The notes under the pieces are model-generated. The model saw only the letters and a list, made by a program, of their open reading frames with translations, did no database searches and was not told the DNA's origin. 64,000 nucleotides of DNA, taken from Ryuthela nishihirai. Taxonomy: Eukaryota > Arthropoda > Arachnida > Araneae > Heptathelidae. The stretch covers positions 310,001 through 374,000 of the forward strand of contig JAWZYU010000120.1 in assembly GCA_038380435.1 (NCBI GenBank), written 5' to 3'. Position 1 is the stretch's first letter, and each line of letters starts with the position of its first letter. A program made the position numbers and the translations under genes. This document shows, piece by piece, positions 53,872 to 64,000 of the stretch.

Positions 53872-56096
53872 CCTCCCTGAACTTAAACTTAAAAAGTGTT
53901 GTGCTAGGGTTAAAAAATTTGCTTTTAATACTGAAGCTCTGAAAGACCCAGTTATAGCCAAAGCTTACCATGATAGGATACGTAGTCATTATGACAGTCG
54001 TCGTATGCTTACTACTGAAGTTGATGATGAATGGGATCATTTTAAACAGGCTTTTTCGAACACTAACAGTGCTCTTTTAGGAAAAAAGGAGCAGAAGAGA
54101 CAGAATTATCTGAGTGATAAGGCACTTGAGCTTATTTCCGAAAGAAAGAACTGCAGGAATGTCCTTAATCAATACCCTACTAGTCCTAATAGAAAGTATT
54201 ACAGAGAACTTAATAAACGTGTAAAAGATCAGTTAGCTGCTGATAAGAATCTTTGGCTTGATGGTTTGGCTGACAAAGCCGAGGAAGCAGTTAGACAGCA
54301 CAACAGCAGAGAGCTGTACCAGATAGTTAATGTTTTGTGTGCTAGAAAACGGACAGGTATACAGGGATTGAAGGATAAACAAGGTAAGGTTATAGAAGGT
54401 GAGGATTCTGTCATGGCTAGGTGGGCTGAGCATTTCAGTGATGTTCTAAACAATGCGGTTAGTTCTATTCCCATTATTTGCAATGATGATAGATGCATTG
54501 GTGGCTTTAATGTTGGCCCTATAACACAATCTGAAGTTAGTTTGGCTGTTTCTAAACTTAAACTTCATAAATCCCCAGGGGTAGATGAAATTACTACAGA
54601 AATGCTTAGAGCTGGAAATGTTTCGCTTACCACTTGGATGACTGAAATTCTGAATATCTTTTATGATAAAGGCATGGTTCCTAAGGATTTTACCAGAGCT
54701 ATTGTTATCCCTATTTTCAAAAAAGGTGATCGCAGTTCTTGTGATAACTATAGGGGTATCAGCCTACTCTCTGTTCCAGGTAAAGTTCTTTCCATGATTG
54801 TGGTTAATAGAATTAAGAATCTGGTTGACAGTCAATTGCGTGATGAGCAATGTGGATTCAGAAGTGGTAGGGGATTTGTGGATCAAATATTTTCACTTAG
54901 GCAGATTCTTGAGAAACGTTTAGAGTTTCAGAAACCTTTGGTTGCTAGCTTTGCTGATTTCAAAAAGGCTTTCGACTCTGTTGATCGTCATAATTTGTGG
55001 TTGATTGTGAAATCATATGGTATACCTGACAAGTTAGTTAACATAATGAAAGCTCTCTATAATAACACTGAGTCGTGTGTGAGAGTTGGTAAGGCTTGTA
55101 GCAATTGGTTTAGCATTACTTCTGGTGTTCGACAATTGTGAATTTTGTCTCCTTTTCTCTTTAGTTTGGTTATTGATTATGTTATGCGAAATTCACTTCC
55201 AGGGAAAGATTTTGGCCTTAAATTGGCTGGAGATACGAAAATTTCTGATTTAGATTATGCTGATGATTTAGCCCTTTTGGCAAATGATGTTGATGAGATG
55301 AACTCTTTCATTCGAGCTGTTGATGAGAGTGGTAGTAGAGTAGGTTTGGTTATAAACAGGGAGAAAATGTGATGAAAATTGTGAAAATTGAGAAAATGTG
55401 ATGAAAATGTGATCAAATGTGATGAAAAAGTGATGAAAATTGGTCAGGCAGGCTGTGATTCAGTTAATCTGAATGGTTGCAGTCTTGAGCAGGTGTCACA
55501 GTTTAATTTTCTTGGGAGCTATGTAACAGATAATGGTGATGTGCGGCATGAGATTAACAGACGAATAGGGATTGCTGCCGGGACTTTTAAGAATCTATGG
55601 AGAGTGTGGAGAAATAGGCGTATACACCTAAAGACTAAAATTAGGCTGTATAATAGTTTGGTTCTTTCTAGGTTTAGTTATGGTAGTGAAACGTGGACAC
55701 TTTGTAAACAAGATAACAGGAAACTAGATGCTTTTGATTCCAGATGCTTACGCAGTATCTTGGGCATTAGGTGGTTCAACTTTGTAACTAATGATGAGGT
55801 TAGGCAAAGGAGTGTGCAACCTCCTTTAAGCAGCATATTGTGCAGAGAGAGACTCCGTTGGTTTGGCCACGTTGCCCGTATGAATAATTATAGATTGGCG
55901 AATAGGGTTATGAACAGTGTGCCTAAAGGCCTCAGAAAGAAGGGGAGACGTAGGATGCGGTGGGCAGACAATGTCAAACAGGACCTTGTTAGAATTGGTG
56001 TGCAGTGGCCAGATGCAATAGATGTAGCTCAGGATAGACTTGCTTGGAGAACTAAATTGCACGGTCTGGTTGGACGTCCGTAGCCCATGGCTGTTT
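53872..56096 (+). mobile_element. RTE-like retrotransposon, copy J (5'-truncated, young)
   Basis: It begins in the linker between endonuclease and RT (about 53,872, K-L-K-K-C-C-A-R-V-K-K-F-A-F) and runs to the 3' terminus, where the usual GAT repeats are replaced by a GAG repeat. It is very similar to copy G along its length. Confidence 0.9.
54005..56083 (+). pseudogene. RTE reverse transcriptase in three frames (copy J)
   Basis: The frames 54,005-55,141, 55,145-55,372 and 55,388-56,083 together cover the whole RT and C-terminal region: K-S-P-G-V-D-E, N-Y-R-G-I-S-L-L, F-A-D-F-K-K-A-F-D-S-V, Y-A-D-D-L-A-L-L and W-F-G-H-V-A-R-M. The first break is at V-R-Q (near 55,136), right after the S-G-V-R-Q motif. 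The second is caused by a local duplication of an ATGTGATGAAAA unit at about 55,365-55,440. The catalytic Asp residues are all still encoded. Confidence 0.85.
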
Positions 56097-56165
56097 GAGG
56101 AGGAGGAGGAGGAGGAGGAGGAGGAGGAGGAGGAGGAGGAGGAGGAGGAGGAGGAGGAGGAGGAT
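56097..56165 (+). repeat. GAG/GGA microsatellite at the RTE copy J tail
   Basis: About 23 trinucleotide units follow GGCTGTTTGAGGA, where other copies have GAT units. The first GAG is already present in the terminus TTGAGGAT, so one base change followed by slippage explains it. Confidence 0.9.
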
Positions 56166-56169
56166 GAAC

Positions 56170-56519
56170 TCCTCGCTCAGATAATCGAACTTTACAAATC
56201 ACTTCTTACCCACCATAGTTACTCGGATGCAATTTGCCAGGCATGTGTAACTTTATAGCAAAAGAAAATTAGCTATGGTCTGAAGTGCATAAAAAATGAA
56301 AAGGTATTAAGCAAATATTAATATTATATAAAATTAGTTATTACTAAACAAAATACTTAAAACATCTAGTAATTATTTGTATATATTTTTATTAACTTTT
56401 GCATATTTTTCAAATGAAATTGATGATTTTAACTTCTGATACTAATTTTGGTTTGAAGCTTTCATTTAAACAAAGAATCTCGTGTTCTGCTCCTGCCAAA
56501 TTAGAACAACTTCAAAATC
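56170..56519. other. AT-rich stretch, nothing recognised
   Basis: No repeat family from this window, no tRNA-like box and no protein-like frame is visible. Confidence 0.4.
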
Positions 56520-56790
56520 GAAGGACGCTCGCGTTCTAAACTCAGAAAACTGAACAATGAGTTTATTACGGAATATTAGCCAATCGGATTTATCCTTTTT
56601 TTTAAATTTATTGACGGCAACATTTATTTTGAATAAATTCAACCGTTAATGGCAAGTCTATTAAAATTTTGAGAAATTCCAACCTGCCACACCAATTTGG
56701 GTTCACCACAGGAGATTCGGATATAGCCCATATTCTGGCCCTCGGTGAACACAAACAAACAAACTTTCTTCTTTCTATATTAGATGTATT
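56520..56790 (-). mobile_element. Helitron-like repeat, inverted partial copy
   Basis: On minus it reads CATCTAATATAGAAAGAAGA, GTTTGTTTGTTTG, CAACCGTTAATGG-complement and AAAATAAATGTTGCCGTCAA, in the order seen at 52,598-52,860. Confidence 0.45.
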
Positions 56791-57469
56791 TAAATACAAT
56801 TCAGTTTCTGTATTGCAAAAGAGTAGGCAAAATTTTCCTTTTCTCTAATATATACCTAATATATATTCCGCCAATTTCACCGAAGGATTTATCTCATGTT
56901 GATAGTTCATTTTCAAATAGTATTTTCTGTACATATATGAATATCGGTAAAATTAAAATAAATCATTTTGATGAATTCTTATGTTTCCCAATATTTAATT
57001 ACTTAATAATAATATAGTTTCGATCATTAAAACTCATTTCGTAAATTTCTGTAACAGTCTAGAAAAAATATCCCACATGTAGAGAGGGGATGCGAAAATA
57101 TGAGGAAAATTTCTGTGTTCGATTAAGAAACTTTTCCTTTGCTTTAGTAGACTTTAAAAATTTCTTAATAAATGGATAATATATAGTATATATAAATATG
57201 AGATTTGTTACTCCATTCTCATAGCTAAATATTGTATCAAATTTTCTGAATTCAAAAAAATTGTCCAAACCTAAAAGAGATGTTTTGATTTGTATCCACT
57301 GAGTTTTCCGCTCTTTATTGTAATTTGCAGTGTTCGGTTCAATTTAAATTAGCGCTTAAACAATACAACATAATGACGTACAATGCTGTGTAATCCAAAT
57401 TTTATAAGCGGAAACAGTATGCAGGAAAGGAAAAGATTCAAAACTTAATCTAGAATAGAAACGTTTTCG
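56791..57469. other. AT-rich stretch, nothing recognised
   Basis: Short frames on both strands here are low-complexity and show no domain. Confidence 0.4.
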
Positions 57470-57782
57470 GTTGGGTTCTTTTACCTCGGAGCGGCATTTT
57501 TTTGCCCACAATGGGCTAAATTACCAGGTCATAAGGACCCCGAAGGATCAGAGAAGGATGGGTAAGGGTACCCATTGGAAAAGCTGTTGGGAGACAGATG
57601 GTAGCCTCCCATCAGGGCCATCCAGTGTGTTCTTTAACGTGCACATGCAATGGCTCTTCCATATATGGTGCGATGGCTGTACATGCCATATAAAGTACGA
57701 TGGACTTTTGAAGTTCCCATACTAACCGTGGGCAGGGCAGGGAGTTTGTGTAGCTAATCTCAACGTTGACACAGCTGGGAAT
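57470..57782 (-). mobile_element. SINE-A copy, head missing
   Basis: The plus text begins TTGGGTTCTTTTACCTCGGA (the 3' end) and continues through CCATCAGGGCCATCCAGTGT and GTTCTTTAACGTGCACATG to the head-proximal part, ending before the boxes. Confidence 0.8.
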
Positions 57783-57899
57783 AGATATGCGCCGTATACT
57801 ATCGTATACCTTGAAAATGTGTGTTACAGTATTTGATATATATATATAAATTGAGAAGTAATTGTGAACTCGTTTCTAGGGGAAAATATCATGGGACAT

Positions 57900-58905
57900 T
57901 TTGGAATATAGCATAATTTTATGTTATTACGAAGGATATATGAGTTTCCTGTTCCAGTAAAAAGATACATATACTGGATTTTAACTAAAGTCAATAGTAT
58001 TTATATTTAAGATACCTCTACACCACATTTTCAATCGTATATTTTATCTCATAAAGTCGTATTAAACAGATATGATATTAAGTGTGAGAGAAAATTTTGA
58101 GCACGTAAAAAATGGGTACGTTATATGTTGTATTAAGCCAGGATATATAAATAACAATTGGGGGGAGGGGAAGCTGTCCTAGAGAAAGTAGAGACCAATA
58201 TTGGGCAAAAGCACCCTTTAGTAGTGATAGGCAAGATCCAGCGAGGCACCAAGTCCCACTCTCATCTTACCCTTTTTTGCATATCCGGTTCGGTGCTTCT
58301 ATTGTAGAAAGTTTTCCTCAAATAAATCTTGAATTCAGAAGTTGTGCCCGAGGCAATGACCAATACTTACATCAATGATGACTAATCGCAAAGACAAAAG
58401 GTGACCAATACCGGATATATGGAACAATATATTTGCATCCACACACAAAGACTACAGAAAAAGAATTTTTAGAAGCAATTACACTACTTTCGTTTTGCAT
58501 TTAACCTTATTTCCATATTCCACAATCTTTACCGTTCGTAAATTCGCAGCTCTGTAAAACTTTTCACCTACGATTGGTTAAACTACTGATTATACTAACG
58601 GATTACTGAGATTTTGACATTATTGACATATGGGATAAGCTGTAATTTTACTGCAAGTTCCATTGAGGAGCAAAGTCCAACACTCAACTTACCCCCTTCC
58701 ATATAACCGGTATTGTCCTCTTGTATTGTAGTGACTTTGTGCCAAATGACTCTTTTATTCTAACTTTATGCCCGAGGCACTGACCACTACTCCCATCAAT
58801 GATGTCACGACAAAAGGTGAACAATAGCGAAATTTCTGTCCACCTATTGACCTATGATTCGTTAAGCTACTGACTAAACACTTGGATTACTGACGTCACG
58901 ATACC
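57900..58905 (+). repeat. Repeat family X, copies 2 and 3 in tandem
   Basis: The first run (57,900-58,600) matches 48,540-49,082. A second run (about 58,640-58,905) repeats its right half (CAACTTACCCCCTTCCATAT, GCCCGAGGCACTGACCACTA, AATGATGTCACGACAAAAGG). An extra segment at 58,422-58,540 is absent from the 48-kb copy. Confidence 0.55.
58425..58505 (+). repeat. Inverted repeat pair, left member
   Basis: CACAAAGACTACAGAAAAAG and TACACTACTTTCGTTTTG match 59,575-59,645 in reverse (about 70-80 bp, about 1.1 kb apart). It lies in the segment that interrupts repeat X. Confidence 0.65.
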
Positions 58906-60319
58906 GGCCATTGAATTCTGAGATTTCGGATTCTTGTCGAAGTTAGTCGCTTAATTTCATGTTTAAGATTAGAGACTGAATTGATTGTACACCGAAATTT
59001 CCAGTTTAAGAGGAGAGCCTTAGAATATTTTAGTACTGCGATACTTCTTGTAATCATGGAATTAATCAACGTCTCCATTTATATAATTTTGGCGATAATC
59101 TTGTTTGTTTTCTCTCGACGATTCGAGAGAAGTAAGAAGATTTTTAAGGGTAAGTTTTAAAGAATTTTTTTCTGTTTTCATAAAAATCTGTTTTCTAAGA
59201 GACAGGCGTAAAGCTTGGACAATACTCTTAAATAGCAAAGAAGACAATAATTTCTTTTAAGCTAATATTTTATGCAAGATAAGTATCTTGAAGTTCAGCA
59301 GTAAGAGTCGCCACTTCAAGGTATTAGAGGGAATTTGAAATGACGGATTTTGCTGCTAATTTAGATTTTTGGCTCCTATTCTGAAAACGTAATTGATGGT
59401 TTTAGGAAATGACAACTAAGCTAGTGTTTAAAATACAAAACATAAAATCCAGGGTTTGATATTGACCATTTTCATTACATCATTTTTTCCAGGAAACGGA
59501 GTTGCAAGGATTGCAATAAACAACTTTCTAATCATTCCTGCCACTGGAAACCTTATTTTTTCGCACCACTTGTTAAATACAAAACGAAAGTAGTGTAATG
59601 CTTCTAAAATTTCTTTTTCTGTAGTCTTTGTGTATGGATACAAATATAAGAAAATGAATCAATTCGTTTCGACAAAAGGAAGAAAAAGAATTCTTTTTCT
59701 ACACTAAGGACGAGAAACGATATTTTATAATGCTCTTTACCAATAAAGTGGGATAGAAAGAATTACAGCAAAATGTAGAAATATGAAACTCTAAATTTGA
59801 AAAGTAATTTGCAAACTTAAAATTTAAAGTTAATTTTCACCACACCCCATAAGTCTACTGAAATAATTTTGCTGTAAATCGAGTTTAAATAATATCGATT
59901 ACTGTCCTTAATTTATCTTCAGTTACTTTTTCTGTTAAATGCATGGTTTAAAAATTATTTATATTTTAATATCCGGTTCGGAATTATAAATTTTTACTGA
60001 TATAATAATTAATTTTTTTATTCACATGTCATTGATATTTTTTATTATTTTGCTGGGATATTTTACTTCTATCCAATAAAATTAAATTTCTGTATTTTTT
60101 ATTGCTGTCCTCCAAATTTCATTACTTCCATTACTTTTCTGTTCTATTCAACAGTTGTTTCTCTTTCTCATGATTTCATCATCCATTTCAACACCTTTTC
60201 CAGTATCACCTACGCCCAAATATTTTTGGAAGTTATTCGATAGCTCATATGGCTCATGATCTCTTTGTGCTATCAAGTTTTAGTGTCTGAGCTGTGCGGG
60301 AGATAACTTACTAACTCCG
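58906..60319. other. Mostly anonymous sequence
   Basis: It contains the right member of the inverted pair (59,575-59,645) and a short hairpin (CTCTCGACGATTCGAGAG, 59,112-59,129). The rest is AT-rich with no recognised frame or repeat family. Confidence 0.35.
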
Positions 60320-60370
60320 TTTTCTTTTCTGTGAGAAAATTATTCCTCAGAAGTAAAAAACCCAACCGAT
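60320..60370 (+). mobile_element. SINE-A extreme 3' fragment
   Basis: The phrase CCTCAGAAGTAAAAAACCCA matches the family end. It is short, so chance is possible. Confidence 0.35.
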
Positions 60371-60582
60371 TTACAAGCCTTATCCTGTATAGATATACCC
60401 TATTCAGACCATAGTCAAGTTGAACTTAATACTGCTTGAAATAAAACTAACATAATAAAGTATTTCTTTGGAACAGCGGTAGAGCTCCCTAACTGCTCTG
60501 TCAGTTAATCACTAGAAATACCAAATATCACATCAGTTTTCCTAACTCGTTCTTATTGCATTGGTTTACCACTAAAATGCCT

Positions 60583-60840
60583 TTTTTCTGCACAAAACTG
60601 GATAAATGGCTAGGTCACAAAGACACCACAGTCTGTTGGGGAAGGAGATCCAATAGACTGCTGCTACGAGACAAATGGACGTCTTTCTTTAAGACAAAAT
60701 AGCGTGTTTTTTAACGCGACAAATTATGCTCTCCTACACACGGGGTACTATTTAATATACCATTCGCCGGATCTTTTTCACAGAGGCACAATGAAGGTTA
60801 CGGAAATAATTCTCAATGTAGCTGACTGAAGCATCGATTC
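60583..60840 (-). mobile_element. SINE-A copy, highly diverged
   Basis: In order on plus: GGATAAATGGCTAGGTCACA, AGCGTGTTTTTTAACG, ACACACGGGG and ACCATTCGCCGGATC, corresponding to the reverse of the central domain. Confidence 0.65.
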
Positions 60841-60954
60841 GCTTTAGTTTTATTTTGTATTATGTAGGGCGAATATGGGGTGATATATATATATTTTTTC
60901 AATTTATTTATTTGTTTGATTTTTGTCACTGAAATATTTATCTGCAGAATTTTA

Positions 60955-62035
60955 CATAAATGGCTCATACACTTCGACCACATTTCTCTTCAACCTGTGT
61001 CTAAAGTCCTGTTTAAGGAAGTCCATGACCTATGAGGTGTCACACATTTTAATTTGAGATATAACTCCGTTAAGGTACACCTCCGCGAAAATCCGCCACT
61101 TTTTCTGGTGATAAGGGAGATGAAATTCGAAACAATTTACGATATTCCTCATATGAGCTTTTACTTAACACAACTCGTAATTCTAGGCGCTGCTTTTCAT
61201 TATTTCCTTATTTAGAGGGAGAAGAAGAGATCTCGAATTTTTATTAACCTGTTCCCATGGCCGAGTGGTTAACGCGCTTGGCTACTGATCTAAGGGACCT
61301 GGGTTCGAGCCCCGGGTAAGGCATGATTGTGCGTGTTGTTTTTCTGCTCAGGTCTTGCCATCCTCTCAGACCTGCTACTTTGGCATATAAACTGACAGGC
61401 TCCTGTCAGACCTCTGTGGCAAGCAGCTGCTTGAGGGAGTATTAATTTATTTTATTTAACATACCTCACCTGTAAAACCTTGCATTTGACTCATACCTAG
61501 TTATTTTCGGCCATTTCATTCCGTCGTTATAGCGGAATAATTGTTTCCTTTTTGGCCTTTTCTTAGAGGGCAAGAAACAGGGAGTAAATGCCCCATGTCA
61601 GAAACTTTCATTCGACGCATGATTTGTTTATCTTCGGCCCTTCAATCCTTAAAAAGTGGGAAAAATTATTTTAATTTTTTCCACTTTTTAAGGAAGAAGA
61701 AAGCACGGAGGGTCAATTGGGTATGGACTATTACATTCCTGCGACACAAGCTTTCATTTAACGCATAGATTTTTACTTTTGGCACTCGCGTTCTCAAGAT
61801 ATAGTAGAACACTCGTTTTCACATTTCTGTCTTTTTTAACGGGAAAGAAAGCGAGGGTGGTGAATTCATTATAATCTCTGACACTCCATGCATAATAATG
61901 TTACATTTTGCACATGAAAATATAAGTCATGAAGTTTGTCAGTCGCGTTTGAAAGATATGGTAGAACAACTGTTTTGATAAATCCACAAACAGATAAACA
62001 CAAGCGAAAAGCAATAGGAAGATTGGCAAACATCC
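60955..62035 (+). repeat. Repeat family Z, copy 2
   Basis: The left part (TTCGACCACATTTCTC, TTTTAATTTGAGATATAAC) and right end (AAAGCAATAGGAAGATTGG) match 19,410-20,120. Internal units with GAAGAAAGCACGGAGGGTC-like and CTTTCATTTAACGCATAG-like phrases recur about every 150 bp. It is interrupted by SINE-B6. A short hairpin CTTAAAAAGTGG/CCACTTTTTAAG lies near 61,650-61,692. Confidence 0.6.
61250..61462 (+). mobile_element. SINE-B copy 6, full length and best preserved
   Basis: It has box A TGGCCGAGTGGTTAACGCGC, box B GGTTCGAGCCC, the body TTTTTCTGCTCAGGTCTTGC, CTGACAGGCTCCTGTCAGAC, and the 3' block GGCAAGCAGCTGCTTGAGGG with an ATTTATTTTATTT tail. The head resembles a Leu/Ser-type tRNA. As the cleanest copy it serves as the family reference, and its low divergence suggests recent activity. 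Confidence 0.9.
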
Positions 62036-62849
62036 ATGCAGCATGTTAAAAAATTAATTACAAAAATGCATAAATAGAAAATGTAATATGTGTTTTACAG
62101 TCTTGCACATTCTGGGAAATAAACAAAACCTTAATTATAAACGAAAATAAATATATGTTAATTTTAACAATATATAAAATATAATATATATAGCAAAAAT
62201 CTCCTCATATTTGGTATCCTGAGTAAAAACACAATATGTATTCATGAAAAAATTAATTTTACTGACTGCAAAATATTTTCCTCCATAAAATGTTACCAAA
62301 AAATCGAGTTTTGAGGAGAGATATATATATATACTCAGAATTGGAAGAATACGAAAATAGTTGTGTCAAGTAAACCTGATGATCGCTCTGAATGGTAGTA
62401 GGATTATGTTCGTCTTACTTTCTACAGTTTTCTATAAAAAATAGTAAATTAGTATTATTTTTTTTTACTCTCTGAACGATGAAGAAAGAAAATCATGTAA
62501 TCGAAATGGATGTGGGAATTTTAATCCTACATAATTAGTACTTGGTACGAAATAGCATTAAAAAGTAATTAATAAATTACTATTATAAAATGAGTATAAT
62601 TTATATTATTCAGCAGATAGAAATATTTAAAAATTAATTTTCTAATTTTCAAATTTAAACTTTTTTTCGCTGTTTTTTGTTCTGAGAATGGAGAAACTGT
62701 TCTAAATTATCAAAGTGCTCAGACACTTTCATGTTGTGTTCTACACTTCTCGTTTTTGAGAAATATTTATGTAATATAGTTCTTGAAATGTACAGAGTAT
62801 TGGTCGTCAATTTAAGAATTTACCAGCAGTGCTGCTGGAGCCTTTATGA
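62036..62849. other. AT-rich stretch, nothing recognised
   Basis: It contains an AT microsatellite (about 62,321-62,334). No frame of interest is seen. Confidence 0.4.
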
Positions 62850-62992
62850 TTTTACGCCCGTAGAAATTCTGTGAGGTTCGCGAGACTCAGCAGAAAGATA
62901 ACAGAAACCATCCAGAACTTACCCAGGGCTTGAACCCAGGTCTTTCCAATCAGTATCCAAGAGTTCTATTCACTCGACCACGAGATTACCGA
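62850..62992 (-). mobile_element. SINE-B copy 8, 3'-truncated and diverged
   Basis: On minus it has the head CTCGTGGTCGAGTGAATAGA and box B GGTTCAAGCCC, then GGTTTCTGTTATCTTTCTGC and TGAGTCTCGC. The AGCAGCTGCTTGAGG block is absent. Confidence 0.65.
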
Positions 62993-64000
62993 AGGTTATA
63001 ATAAAAAATTTACCAAACCTATAATTTTAAACATTTGTGAAATTTTATTTGTTTTCACAAATTTTTAAAGAGTATTTAAGATGAGCTAAAGTGCAGAGCA
63101 TGCTGTGAAATATTTCAACTTCAATTTTAAACCAATATTGTTTAGAATCGAGATTTGGATGAAATTGTTTGAGATTGTGGCATTTTTCTGTAAATAGGAC
63201 ATTCCATAAAATTTCCATTAATTTTAACTTCAATTTTTTTCTAAGAGGTGAGCTAAAGGAGCACCAAATAAAAGAAATGTGGTTGAAGAAAATATTAACG
63301 GTAAGTTATGAAATGACCCTTAATCTTAAATAAAATAAAGAGAACAGAATTATTTTAATATCAACGGTTAACATTACAAATAAAATCGTGGTTATTGTAA
63401 CTAAATTGATTGGTGGAGATGGTTGCTAAAGTAGGTAGAAAAAATATCCTTTTTAATAATTAGTTTTAAATTTAATAATTATTAATAATTAAAAAAACAC
63501 TTTAACCTTCTAGTTTGAAAAAAATAAATAAACATATTTTTGAATATGATAACGAAAATTTTCTCAAAATTCGGAAAACAACACATTGAAGGGAATAAAA
63601 TCAATGATTACTTCTACTTGTATTTCTTCATAAAAGGTTCTAAATATGTCTTGTGAATCGTGATTCACTGCACAGCAAAGCATCATTGAGTCATATTCCG
63701 CATCATCTCTTGTTTAAAATTATTTTCCTTATTCAGAGAACTTACATTTCTGCTGAAGGTTCTCCTTCATAGACATTGCCCAATTCCTGTTCTAATCTTG
63801 TCCATTGAGGGTTTCCTTTAAGGCTTATTTTAGCCTTAAAAGCCTTTAGGCTGTAGCAAATTTTTTTATTTCTTTGGTGATGTAACTAAACACTCTAGTA
63901 TTGTTTTATAATATATTTTTTGAGTCATTCAAAGTAGGAATAAAAAGGTGAAAATATTTTAAATGTTACAAAAAAAGTTGAAAATGAATAACTTTTGGAA
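62993..64000. other. AT-rich stretch to window end, nothing recognised
   Basis: Short frames (for example minus 63,045-63,233) carry no motif. No repeat family from this window is visible. Confidence 0.4.

Noticed and set aside
56040..56258. ORF with a long glutamate run
   Set aside because: It is the translation of the GAG microsatellite at the RTE tail.
1..64000. Bacterial, phage or viral gene content
   Set aside because: No operon structure, ribosome binding sites or viral structural genes are visible. All coding relics belong to eukaryotic retroelements or zinc fingers.

Overview
The window is AT-rich nuclear DNA from an invertebrate animal. The signs are single-ORF RTE-type retrotransposons, a Penelope-like element, tRNA-derived SINEs, MITEs, and a long C2H2 zinc-finger array with arthropod-style fingers (H-V-C-E-I-C-N-K-K-F with T-G-E-K-P linkers). 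An arthropod, perhaps a chelicerate, is my best guess, but the species cannot be fixed from the sequence. I see no operons, no rRNA, no true tRNA gene and no complete protein-coding host gene. The region looks like a transposon-filled intergenic or large intronic stretch.

Layout. 0-24 kb is a pile-up of six RTE-like copies (A-F, all on +), mostly decayed. They are interrupted by SINEs, a 213-bp Tc1/mariner-type MITE, two palindromic elements with tRNA-like arms, a hAT-like element, a Penelope-like element with RT and GIY-YIG parts (about 16.5-17.8 kb) and two hammerhead-ribozyme-like motifs. 24-31 kb is AT-rich, with one plausible coding exon (25,568-25,707), a short ORF at 26,053, a diverged duplication and several SINEs. 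31.6-37.4 kb is one continuous minus-strand zinc-finger array. Its centre (34,754-35,899) is open and nearly intact, and both flanks decay step by step into unrecognisable sequence.

38.6-42.0 kb holds the best-preserved RTE copy (G, minus strand, one short deletion from an open frame). 42-46.5 kb is an unusual block with an exact 510-bp tandem duplication, lying between inverted repeats that carry a promoter-like stretch and a strong splice donor. 46.5-50.5 kb holds RTE copy I, the 3' part of a different non-LTR element, an unclassified repeat and a degenerate satellite-like array. 51.5-56.2 kb holds SINE pieces, a Helitron-like repeat and the fairly young RTE copy J with a GAG-repeat tail. 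56-64 kb is mostly anonymous AT-rich DNA with second copies of repeats seen earlier (families X, Z, SINE-A, SINE-B).

Most of the window can be explained as parasites within parasites, and several insertion orders can be read directly from target-site duplications. The strongest non-routine signals are the symmetric decay of the zinc-finger array, the palindromic elements with tRNA-like arms, the ribozyme-like motifs, and the 42-46.5 kb inverted/tandem block. Family labels such as SINE-A, SINE-B, X, Y and Z are local names used only here.
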